NCBI GenBank assembly: GCA_021767985.1
Contig: JAASSH010000212.1
Span: 1-5,023, forward strand
Length of the DNA stretch: 5,023 nucleotides
Direction: 5' to 3'
From: Gammaproteobacteria bacterium
GTDB lineage: Bacteria > Pseudomonadota > Gammaproteobacteria > GCA-001735895
The stretch's first letter is position 1. Every line of letters starts with the position of its first letter. The notes under the pieces were generated by a model. The model was not told the origin of the DNA and did no database searches. It saw only the letters and a program-made list of their open reading frames with translations. Below are positions 1 to 5,023 of this stretch, one piece after another. The position numbers and the translations under genes were made by a program.

Positions 1-368
1 GCCTTGTCCTTGACCAGTTCGAGCTTTTCCAGCTGGCCGGTTACTTCCAGCACCACCAGCGTATTTTCACGCCAGCTCGCCCAGAAATCGATCTCCACTT
101 CCAGGCTGTCGATGAAAAGGGGCTGAGACCGATCCGGCAGGGTAATCGAAACGTTCTCGATGCGCAGGATCGGGTTGAAGCGATTGATATCACCGCTCAG
201 GCCGGTGAACACGAATCCCGAGGCCAGGTCCCGTTCCAGCAGGTATTCGATTTCGGGCTTGAAAAAGTCGATGTTCATGATCGCGAGCCGCAGCCCGCCC
301 ATGACGACGGCCAGCAACACGATCGCAATGACGAACACGCTAAGAACTATGCGTTTTAACAGTCCCAT
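1..368 (-). CDS. yhdP: YhdP-family AsmA-like envelope protein, N-terminal part (runs off the window)
   Basis: My translation from the ATG at 366-368 is open for 122 codons to the window edge. Residues 1-6 are short and basic (MGLLKR), and about residues 7-25 form one hydrophobic helix (IVLSVFVIAIVLLAVVMGG), fitting a signal anchor with the rest in the periplasm. The next part (GLRLAI, then FKPEIE, then SLEVEIDFWASW) follows the plan of the E. coli YhdP N-terminus, where GLRIAL, WRPEI and LDVWQSL stand at like positions. YhdP is a very large AsmA-like protein (DUF3971 region) implicated in phospholipid movement to the outer membrane. It follows rng by 18 bases (369-386), as in many gammaproteobacteria where tldD comes next. 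The upstream GGTAAG is a weak ribosome site, so coupling to rng is likely. Only about a tenth of the usual length is visible. The family call rests on the N-terminal pattern plus position; another AsmA-like protein is the main alternative. Confidence 0.78.
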   Translation of the reverse strand, partial: MGLLKRIVLSVFVIAIVLLAVVMGGLRLAIMNIDFFKPEIEYLLERDLASGFVFTGLSGDINRFNPILRIENVSITLPDRSQPLFIDSLEVEIDFWASWRENTLVVLEVTGQLEKLELVKDK

Positions 369-386
369 CTTACCGGCATTCGATTG

Positions 387-1901
387 CTAAACGGGCACCA
401 CGTCGTAGGATTCCTGCGACAAGTGTGCCTCTACCTGAAGTTTTACCGGAATTTCGATGAAGGCTTCCAGTTCTGCCAGGCTGGCTGCCTCTTCGTCGAG
501 CAGGCGATCGACGACATCCTGATTGGCCATCACCAGCAACTGTTGAGCCTCGTCGTAAAAGCGTGCCTCGCGCAGTATTTCGCGAAAAATTTCGTAACAG
601 ACGGTTTCGGTCGTCTTGATCGAGCCACGCCCATGGCAGGTCGTACAGGGCTCGCACAGCACGTGCTCCAGGCTCTCGCGAGTCCGCTTACGCGTCATTT
701 CGACCAGACCCAGCGGAGAAACCTCGCACACCTGGGTTTTGGCGTGATCCTTGTCGAGGTATTTTTCCAGCGATTTCAATACCTGTCGCTTGTGGTCCTC
801 GTGCTCCATGTCGATGAAATCGATAATGATAATGCCGCCGAGATTGCGCAGCCTGAGCTGGCGTGCGATCGCCTGCGAGGCTTCCATGTTGGTTTTGAAT
901 ATGGTTTCTTCGAGGTTTTGATGCCCGACGAAGGCGCCGGTATTGATGTCGATGGTAGTCATCGCCTCGGTCTGGTCGATAATCAGGTAACCACCGGATT
1001 TCAGACTAACCTGTCGCGCCAGCGCCCGCTGCAACTCGTCATCGATATTGTAAAGGTCGAACAATGGGCGCTCGCCCGGATAATGTTCGATCCTGGCCGG
1101 CAGGTCGGGAATATAGCGCGCCGCAAAATTGGTCATTTTCTGGAAGGTTTCGCGTGAATCGACCTTGACCACGGTCGTATCGGCGCCAACCATATCGCGC
1201 AGGGTACGAATCGACAGCGGCAAATCCTCGTGAATCATGCTGCCGGGCTCGGTCGATTCCGCGGTTTCGAGCAACGATGCCCACAGCTTTGACAGGAAAG
1301 CAATGTCGCGCTTTAGTTCGACCTCGTCTACTCCTTCCGCCGCGGTACGAATGATACAGCCGCCGGTACGGTTTTCAGCTCGGCACTGCTCGAGCAGGGT
1401 TTTCAATCGCTCGCGCTCGGCCTCGTCCTCGATCTTGACCGAAATTCCGACCACCGGGGAATTCGGCATGTAGACGAGATAGCGCGACGGTACCGAAATA
1501 TTGGTGGTCAGCCGCGCGCCCTTGGTTCCCATCGGGTCCTTCAGAACCTGAACCAGCAGGGTTTGCCCTTCGCGCAGCAGCTCGTTGATCAGCGGCCGAC
1601 TGCCGTTATCTGAATCAGGATCGGCTCCGACATCGGCATCAGCACTGACGTCAGCATCGGTATGCTCGTGGATATCGATATCCGATACGTGCAGAAAACC
1701 GGCTTTTTCCAGGCCAATGTCGACAAACGCGGCTTCCATACCCGGCAACACCCGGTTAACCTTGCCCTTGTAGATATTGCCAACGATGCCACGGCTGCGC
1801 TGACGCTCGATGCTCACTTCCTGCAGGGCGCCGTTTTCCACAATCGCAACCCGGGTTTCCTGGGGCGTGATATTTAACAGAATTTCTTCGCTAATCGTCA
1901 T
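387..1901 (-). CDS. rng: Ribonuclease G
   Basis: Endoribonuclease of the RNase E/G family, 504 residues against 489 in E. coli. It matures the 5' end of 16S rRNA and cuts some mRNAs in the cytoplasm. The N-terminus matches RNase G (NITPQETRVA). An S1-like RNA-binding domain spans about residues 35-125 (GIVGNIYKGKVNRVLPGM, AAFVDIG) and is interrupted by an acidic loop. The catalytic DNase I-like part has SGGYLIIDQTEAMTTIDIN, with metal-binding Asp at about 318, and NLGGIIIIDFIDM, with Asp at about 361. The Zn-link cysteines are C419 and C422 (CTTCHGRG). It ends YDVVPV, like the E. coli end (DVVMM), and lacks RNase E's long C-terminal scaffold, which favours RNase G. I chose the ATG at 1899-1901, 2 bases after the maf stop, because MTISEE aligns with the E. 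coli start. A TTG at 1905-1907, overlapping the maf stop, would add two residues. No good Shine-Dalgarno is visible, so reinitiation after maf is likely. The stop is TAG. Confidence 0.97.
   Translation of the reverse strand: MTISEEILLNITPQETRVAIVENGALQEVSIERQRSRGIVGNIYKGKVNRVLPGMEAAFVDIGLEKAGFLHVSDIDIHEHTDADVSADADVGADPDSDNGSRPLINELLREGQTLLVQVLKDPMGTKGARLTTNISVPSRYLVYMPNSPVVGISVKIEDEAERERLKTLLEQCRAENRTGGCIIRTAAEGVDEVELKRDIAFLSKLWASLLETAESTEPGSMIHEDLPLSIRTLRDMVGADTTVVKVDSRETFQKMTNFAARYIPDLPARIEHYPGERPLFDLYNIDDELQRALARQVSLKSGGYLIIDQTEAMTTIDINTGAFVGHQNLEETIFKTNMEASQAIARQLRLRNLGGIIIIDFIDMEHEDHKRQVLKSLEKYLDKDHAKTQVCEVSPLGLVEMTRKRTRESLEHVLCEPCTTCHGRGSIKTTETVCYEIFREILREARFYDEAQQLLVMANQDVVDRLLDEEAASLAELEAFIEIPVKLQVEAHLSQESYDVVPV
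1605..1658 (-). repeat. 18-base tandem repeat coding an acidic loop in RNase G
   Basis: Three consecutive 18-base units lie inside rng, coding DADVSA, DADVGA and DPDSDN (residues 82-99). The first two units are close copies; the third keeps the D-x-D core. They form an Asp-rich insertion in a variable loop of the S1 domain, where E. coli RNase G has an unrelated, shorter segment. This accounts for most of the extra length of the protein. The reading frame is kept. The repeat is degenerate at third positions, so it is not a brand-new duplication. Confidence 0.7.
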
Positions 1902-1903
1902 AA

Positions 1904-2479
1904 TCAATAAAGTTCTATGCCGACACCCTGCAGTAATTCGGCGGTCTCGTAGAGCGGCAGACCCATAACCGCCGAATAGCTACCCTCGAGATATTCGATA
2001 AAAACGGCTGCCTTACCCTGTATAGCGTATGCGCCGGCCTTGTCCATGGGTTCGTCGCAGGCACAATAGGATGCGATCTCTGCTGCCGATAATGCCCTGA
2101 AACTGACCCGATTCTGCACCAGTCTCACCGTGACGTCGTCAGCTGTCGCTAACGCGACCGCAGATAAAACCAGGTGTTGTCGAGCCGACAGCTGCTCGAG
2201 AATACAACGGCACTGCTCTCGATCGGTGGGCTTGCCAATAATATCACCATCGAGGGTAATAGTAGTATCTGCCGCGAGCACGTAAAAATCGTCCTGCTTT
2301 CGGGCCAATTCACGGGCCACGGTCAGCGCTTTCTCCTCTGCCATGCGGCAAACATACTCGGCGGGCGCTTCCGTTGCCGATCGGGTTTCATCGATATCGA
2401 TTGCGTACACCCTGTATTCGACACCGATCTGGGTCAATAATTCAGCACGACGCGGAGAACGGGAAGCAAGATAGATCAT
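1904..2479 (-). CDS. maf: Maf-type nucleoside triphosphate pyrophosphatase (YhdE-like, dTTP/UTP)
   Basis: 191-residue cytoplasmic house-cleaning enzyme that hydrolyses nucleoside triphosphates to monophosphate and pyrophosphate. The YhdE branch prefers dTTP, UTP and some modified pyrimidine nucleotides. Visible motifs in order: the phosphate-binding start LASRSPRR (residues 4-11), EKA (49-51), the catalytic Asp in AADTT (D71), IGKP (81-84), CDEPMDKAGAYAIQG (141-155) and GSYSAVMGLPL (166-176). The DEPMDKAGAYAIQG stretch is closest to E. coli YhdE (DEPLDKAGAYGIQG), which supports that branch over YceF. Start: the ATG at 2477-2479 puts MIYLASRSPRR at the family N-terminus. The frame is open further upstream to 2749, but that stretch overlaps rlmH in another frame and has no Maf homology. 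A GTG directly before the ATG is a minor alternative. The ribosome site is weak. rng begins 2 bases after its TGA stop, as in other maf-rng pairs. Confidence 0.95.
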   Translation of the reverse strand: MIYLASRSPRRAELLTQIGVEYRVYAIDIDETRSATEAPAEYVCRMAEEKALTVARELARKQDDFYVLAADTTITLDGDIIGKPTDREQCRCILEQLSARQHLVLSAVALATADDVTVRLVQNRVSFRALSAAEIASYCACDEPMDKAGAYAIQGKAAVFIEYLEGSYSAVMGLPLYETAELLQGVGIELY

Positions 2480-2498
2480 CACTGAATGATAGCCTGAA

Positions 2499-2516
2499 AG
2501 GCGACCCTGGTCGCCT
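2499..2516 (-). terminator. Perfect inverted repeat at the rlmH stop: possible attenuator or mRNA-end hairpin
   Basis: On the minus strand, arms AGGCGACC and GGTCGCCT (8 bases each, perfect) flank two bases, so the real loop would be at least 4 with a 7-pair GC-rich stem. The first two bases of the 5' arm are the AG of the rlmH TAG stop. Only TTTC follows, a poor U-tract, so strong intrinsic termination is doubtful. A second, shorter pairing is possible: the GCCT of the 3' arm could instead pair with the AGGC at 2492-2495 across a 3-base loop. It sits in the only non-coding gap of more than 25 bases, and could mark a partial stop, a processing end or a stabilising stem. Confidence 0.35.
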
Positions 2517-2985
2517 ATTCGCGATGATAGGGATGGCCCTGGAGAATACTCCAGGCACGATAAAGCTGTTCCAGCAAAACCACCTTCACGAGCGCATGCG
2601 GCATCGTCATGCGACCCAACGAAACCCGATGCTGACAGCGCTCCAGGCATTGCCGGGTGAGGCCATCCGGTCCACCGATAATCAGGTTGACGCGCGGGAA
2701 CTCGAACATCCAGCGCTGCTACTGCTGCGACCAGTCCTGACTGGACCACTGTTCACCGCGCTCATCGAGGGCAACGTTGAGACTGCCAGGGGTCAGCTTG
2801 TCGATGATCAGTTCAGACTCGCGCTGTTTTTGCCGTTCTGCGGGCTGCCTTGCCTTGCGTGCCGCCAGCGGTACGGTTGCCAGTTTGAGCGAGATTTCCC
2901 GCGGCATGCGTTTGAGGTAGTCGTCACAGGCCGCATCAACCCAGGCGGGCATTTTTTGCGCAACGTTAATGAGCTGGATTTGCAT
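2515..2985 (-). pseudogene. rlmH: RlmH, 23S rRNA pseudouridine-1915 N3-methyltransferase, interrupted by an in-frame amber codon
   Basis: RlmH is a small SPOUT-class enzyme that uses S-adenosylmethionine to methylate pseudouridine 1915 in helix 69 of 23S rRNA on the assembled 70S ribosome. The frame spans 156 codons against 155 residues in E. coli, but codon 89 is TAG (2719-2721). Before it: MQIQLINVAQKMPAWV, DYLKRMP and ALDERGEQWSS. After it, in the same frame: QRW, the SAM-site loop IGGPDGL (residues 103-109), LGRMTMPHALVKVVLLEQLYRAWSI and the conserved end PYHRE, then TAG. There is no indel. The stop falls where E. coli has the Leu of AELERW. SPOUT enzymes need the C-terminal knot for SAM binding and dimerisation, so the 88-residue product should be inactive. 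An ATG at 2707-2709 opens the second half but would lack the N-terminal part. It lies 21 bases after rsfS, the usual partner order. The gene could be a recent pseudogene, a suppressed allele, or a sequencing artefact. Confidence 0.88.
2719..2721 (-). other. In-frame amber codon within rlmH
   Basis: Minus-strand codons here read CAG CAG TAG CAG CGC TGG. The TAG is in the same frame as both conserved halves of RlmH. One base change gives CAG (Gln, a C-to-T transition within a CAG run) or TTG (Leu, the residue at this place in E. coli). The next codons lead directly into the conserved RW of the family. Confidence 0.93.
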
Positions 2986-3006
2986 TACCGAGCCGAACTT
3001 GCAGCC

Positions 3007-3366
3007 CTAGTCGGATGCAAGCTCCTCGCCCCAGAGTTTCTCGAGTTCGTAGTAAAGCCGAACGTCCGGCAGCATGACGTGGACGATCGCATCCCCGAGA
3101 TCGACCAGTATCCATTCGCCCACTTCCTCGCCCTCGACGCCCAGTGGAGGTTTGCCGGCTGCCTTGGCTGCCTCTATGACCGAATCGGCGATAGCGCTGA
3201 CGTGACGGGTTGAACTACCGCTGGCAAAAATCATGTAGTCGGTGAAGCTGGCAACCCCGGACACGTCCAACACTACGATGTCGTCGGCCTTGAGGGCTTC
3301 CAGCGCCTGCAGCGCCATTTTCCTGGTCGCCTCGGCCTGTAAATCAGCAGGTTTCGAATCAGTCAC
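3007..3366 (-). CDS. rsfS: Ribosomal silencing factor RsfS
   Basis: 119-residue member of the RsfS/Iojap family (105 in E. coli). RsfS binds protein L14 (uL14) on the 50S subunit and blocks joining with 30S, lowering translation in starvation or stationary phase. Visible family features: DIVVLDVSG (about residues 29-37), FTDYMIFASGSSTRHV (41-56), PLGVEGE, GEWILVDLGDAIVHVM and the closing YELEKLW followed by GEELASD. I chose the GTG at 3364-3366: it has a good GGAGAT ribosome site five bases from the core, and gives a natural N-terminus (MTDSKPADLQ). An ATG at 3316-3318 is a shorter alternative that would trim the family's first helix. The start overlaps the nadD end by 8 bases (GTGACTGA), so translation is probably coupled. 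The stop is TAG, and rlmH begins 21 bases later, the common pairing. Confidence 0.96.
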   Translation of the reverse strand: MTDSKPADLQAEATRKMALQALEALKADDIVVLDVSGVASFTDYMIFASGSSTRHVSAIADSVIEAAKAAGKPPLGVEGEEVGEWILVDLGDAIVHVMLPDVRLYYELEKLWGEELASD

Positions 3367-3979
3367 CGGATCTCCGATACAGGTGGTGGGTTTGAATATA
3401 ATCCGCAACGGCCGAATGCAGCCATTGCCGCGGAATGTCGCCGTCGGCCAGCGCGGCCCGCACCTCGCTCGAGGAACAGTCAACGGCGTCGGCTTCGAAC
3501 AGCAGTATGGCGCCGGCTGCCTGCGCCTGCAACCGCTCAGCCGAGTCGACTCGACGCTCGGGAAACAGGGTCGGATCGACCTCGACTCCCGGACGGATGC
3601 AGACCACCAGGTGCGCCAGCTCGAGGATCTGCCGCGGCTGCTTCCAGCCGGCGAAGCCGTTAAACGCGTCTGTCCCGAGCAGCAGCACCAGGGGTTCGTC
3701 GCCCTGGCGTCGGATCTGGCGCAGGCTGTCGATGGTATAGGATGGCCCGGCGCGATCGATCTCGAGGGTATTCAGCACCAGCCCCGGGTGTTCGGCGAGC
3801 ACCATATCGATCATTGTGCAGCGCTGCTGCGCCGAGGCGTGGGGCTGATCACGATGAACCGGCAACGCGCAGGGCATGAACTGAACCTGGGTCAGCGGCA
3901 GCCTCGAATGAGCCTGGTCTGCTATCTGCAAATGCCCGTTATGAATCGGATCGAAGGTACCGCCAAGAATTCCGATCAT
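3359..3979 (-). CDS. nadD: Nicotinate-nucleotide adenylyltransferase
   Basis: 206 residues (213 in E. coli). NadD joins nicotinate mononucleotide and ATP to give deamido-NAD and pyrophosphate, the step shared by de novo and salvage NAD synthesis in the cytoplasm. The nucleotidyltransferase fold is clear: GILGGTFDPIHNGH at the N-terminus with the HxGH signature (H13, H16), then RAGPSYTIDSL (76-86), GTDAFNGFAGW (102-112), LAHLVVCIRPG (121-131) and the C-terminal phosphate-binding SSSEVR (169-174), a normal variant of the SSTxIR motif. The start at 3977-3979 puts the glycine-rich loop at the family position and lies one base after the proA stop. Ribosome binding is weak (CGAG), consistent with coupling to proA. 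The 3' end overlaps rsfS by 8 bases. Order proA-nadD-rsfS matches Pseudomonas. No key residue is missing. The stop is TGA. Confidence 0.97.
   Translation of the reverse strand: MIGILGGTFDPIHNGHLQIADQAHSRLPLTQVQFMPCALPVHRDQPHASAQQRCTMIDMVLAEHPGLVLNTLEIDRAGPSYTIDSLRQIRRQGDEPLVLLLGTDAFNGFAGWKQPRQILELAHLVVCIRPGVEVDPTLFPERRVDSAERLQAQAAGAILLFEADAVDCSSSEVRAALADGDIPRQWLHSAVADYIQTHHLYRRSGD
3370..3375 (-). promoter_or_regulatory. Ribosome binding site of rsfS
   Basis: Minus-strand GGAGAT, with the GGAG core five bases before the GTG at 3364-3366. It is the best Shine-Dalgarno match in front of any gene in the window and settles the rsfS start on GTG rather than the ATG 48 bases further in. It lies inside the last codons of nadD. 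Confidence 0.75.
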
Positions 3980-3980
3980 G

Positions 3981-5023
3981 CTACTCGCGGATATTGCCGT
4001 CTCCGAACACGACGTACTTTTGCGATGTCAGACCTTCCAGCCCGACCGGCCCGCGCGCATGCAGCTTGTCGGTGCTGATGCCGATTTCGGCACCGAGGCC
4101 GTACTCGAAACCATCGGCAAAGCCGGTAGACGCGTTGACCATGACCGAACTCGAATCGATCCGGCGCATGAACTCCCGGGTGCGCCCATAGTCCTCGCTG
4201 ACGATCGCGTCGGTATGCTGCGAGCCGTAGTGGTTGATATGCTCGATCGCCTGCGTCAGCCCGTCGACGATACGAATCGACAAAACGGGCGCGAGGTATT
4301 CGGTGTACCAGTCTTCTTCACCGGCCGGGATAATATGCCCGGCATCGTATTCACGCGTGCGGTCGCAGCCGCGAAGCTCGACCCCGCTGGCGGACATGAG
4401 CCGGATGATTTCCGGCATCAGGCTCGGCGCTATCGCCTCGGCCACGAGTAGCGTTTCCATCGCGTTACATACACCGTAGCGCCTGGTCTTGGCGTTGACG
4501 GCGATATCGAGCGCCTTTTGCAAATCCGCGCGGTCGTCGATATAGACGTGGCAAACACCGTCCAGGTGCTTGATAACCGGAATGATCGAGTCATGGGTAA
4601 TACGTTCGATCAGTGATTTCCCGCCGCGCGGAATGATCACGTCGATACAATCCGGCATTTGCAGCATCTGGGTTACCGCCTCACGATCTGTTGTGTTTAC
4701 CACCTGCACCGCGCCGGCGACCATGCCTGCCTGCTCGAGGCCCTGCTGAATACACTGGTAAATAGCCTGGTTTGAATACAGCGCTTCCTTGCCACCGCGC
4801 AGGATACTGGCATTGCCTGACTTGAGGCACAACGCGGCGGCGTCGATGGTCACGTTCGGGCGCGACTCGTAAATGATGCCGATAACACCCAGCGGTACTC
4901 GCATCTTGCCAACCTGGATACCCGAGGGGCGATAGCGCAGCTCGCTGATTTCACCGACCGGATCGGCCAGGCTGGCTACCTGCTGCAAGCCTTCAATCAT
5001 AGCGTCGACGCGCGCCTCGTTCA
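3981..5023 (-). CDS. proA: Gamma-glutamyl phosphate reductase (5' end outside the window)
   Basis: 346 residues are visible of a family of about 417; roughly the first 75 lie beyond base 5023. ProA reduces L-glutamyl 5-phosphate with NADPH to glutamate 5-semialdehyde, the second step of proline synthesis, in the cytoplasm. The visible part starts [12 protein letters not shown], matching the TPARLKGI region of E. coli, so the ATG at 4998-5000 is internal and not the start. Motifs: [17 protein letters not shown] and [16 protein letters not shown] (cofactor domain), DVIIPRGG, the catalytic cysteine in [12 protein letters not shown] (codon at 4467-4469; E. coli has STCNTVETLLV), [10 protein letters not shown], and the C-terminal [15 protein letters not shown]. 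Aldehyde-dehydrogenase-like fold, no frameshift seen. It ends with TAG one base before nadD. proB is not in the window. Confidence 0.97.
   Translation of the reverse strand, partial: NEARVDAMIEGLQQVASLADPVGEISELRYRPSGIQVGKMRVPLGVIGIIYESRPNVTIDAAALCLKSGNASILRGGKEALYSNQAIYQCIQQGLEQAGMVAGAVQVVNTTDREAVTQMLQMPDCIDVIIPRGGKSLIERITHDSIIPVIKHLDGVCHVYIDDRADLQKALDIAVNAKTRRYGVCNAMETLLVAEAIAPSLMPEIIRLMSASGVELRGCDRTREYDAGHIIPAGEEDWYTEYLAPVLSIRIVDGLTQAIEHINHYGSQHTDAIVSEDYGRTREFMRRIDSSSVMVNASTGFADGFEYGLGAEIGISTDKLHARGPVGLEGLTSQKYVVFGDGNIRE

Noticed and set aside
384..1157. Plus-strand open frame of 257 codons opposite rng
   Set aside because: It lies wholly antisense to strongly conserved RNase G sequence. 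Its translation has no recognisable family pattern and it has no supporting ribosome site.
1671..1682. 12-base palindrome GATATCGATATC as a possible operator
   Set aside because: It is inside rng coding for Asp-Ile-Asp-Ile in the S1 domain, far from any gene start. The codons explain it.
2515..2721. Frameshift as the cause of the broken rlmH
   Set aside because: The codons on both sides of 2719-2721 are in the same frame and the alignment to E. coli RlmH has no gap there. It is a single stop codon, not an indel.
2480..2749. In-frame 90-codon extension of maf upstream of 2479
   Set aside because: The extension overlaps the rlmH 3' half in another frame, shows no Maf homology, and the family start LASRSPRR lies right after the ATG at 2479.
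2374..3213. Plus-strand open frame of 279 codons opposite maf, rlmH and rsfS
   Set aside because: It runs across three real genes and the gaps between them on the other strand. The product looks like a translation shadow of GC-biased codons.
3242..4078. Plus-strand open frame of 278 codons opposite rsfS, nadD and the proA end
   Set aside because: Same reason: fully covered by well-recognised minus-strand genes, with no protein family signal.
4998..5000. ATG at 4998-5000 as the proA start
   Set aside because: The frame continues upstream to the window edge with NEARVDA, which aligns with the E. coli ProA interior; about 75 more residues are expected outside the window.

Overview
The window is a gene-dense stretch of housekeeping chromosome from a gammaproteobacterium. 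All seven genes are on the minus strand and there is no gene-free gap longer than about 35 bases. Every product resembles its Escherichia coli or Pseudomonas counterpart: ProA, NadD, RsfS, RlmH, a YhdE-type Maf protein, RNase G and YhdP. Gene order suggests a non-enteric gammaproteobacterium. proA-nadD-rsfS-rlmH is the order known from Pseudomonas, but here it runs straight into maf-rng-yhdP, without the cell-wall genes (pbpA/rodA or mreBCD) that often sit beside one or other block. I cannot name a genus. Base composition looks moderately GC-rich and even, with no sign of recent transfer.

In transcription order, from high to low coordinates: proA (5' end outside the window, ends at 3981), one base, nadD (3979-3359), an 8-base overlap, rsfS (GTG start at 3366, ends at 3007), 21 bases, rlmH (2985-2515), 35 bases holding a perfect inverted repeat, maf (2479-1904), 2 bases, rng (1901-387), 18 bases, then yhdP (ATG at 368, runs off the window at base 1). 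I see no clear promoter. The tight spacing suggests one long transcript, possibly modulated at the rlmH/maf hairpin.

The genes combine proline synthesis (ProA), NAD synthesis (NadD), ribosome silencing (RsfS), 23S rRNA methylation (RlmH), nucleotide-pool cleaning (Maf), rRNA and mRNA processing (RNase G) and an AsmA-like envelope protein linked to phospholipid transport (YhdP). Three of the seven act on ribosomes or rRNA.

The main anomaly is in rlmH. The gene is full length and keeps its family motifs on both sides, but an in-frame amber codon (TAG, bases 2719-2721) interrupts codon 89. TAG is also the normal stop of proA, rsfS, rlmH itself and rng, so a reassigned amber codon is unlikely. 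A nonsense mutation or a sequence error is the simplest reading. I found no mobile element, CRISPR array, RNA gene or undescribed multi-gene system here.
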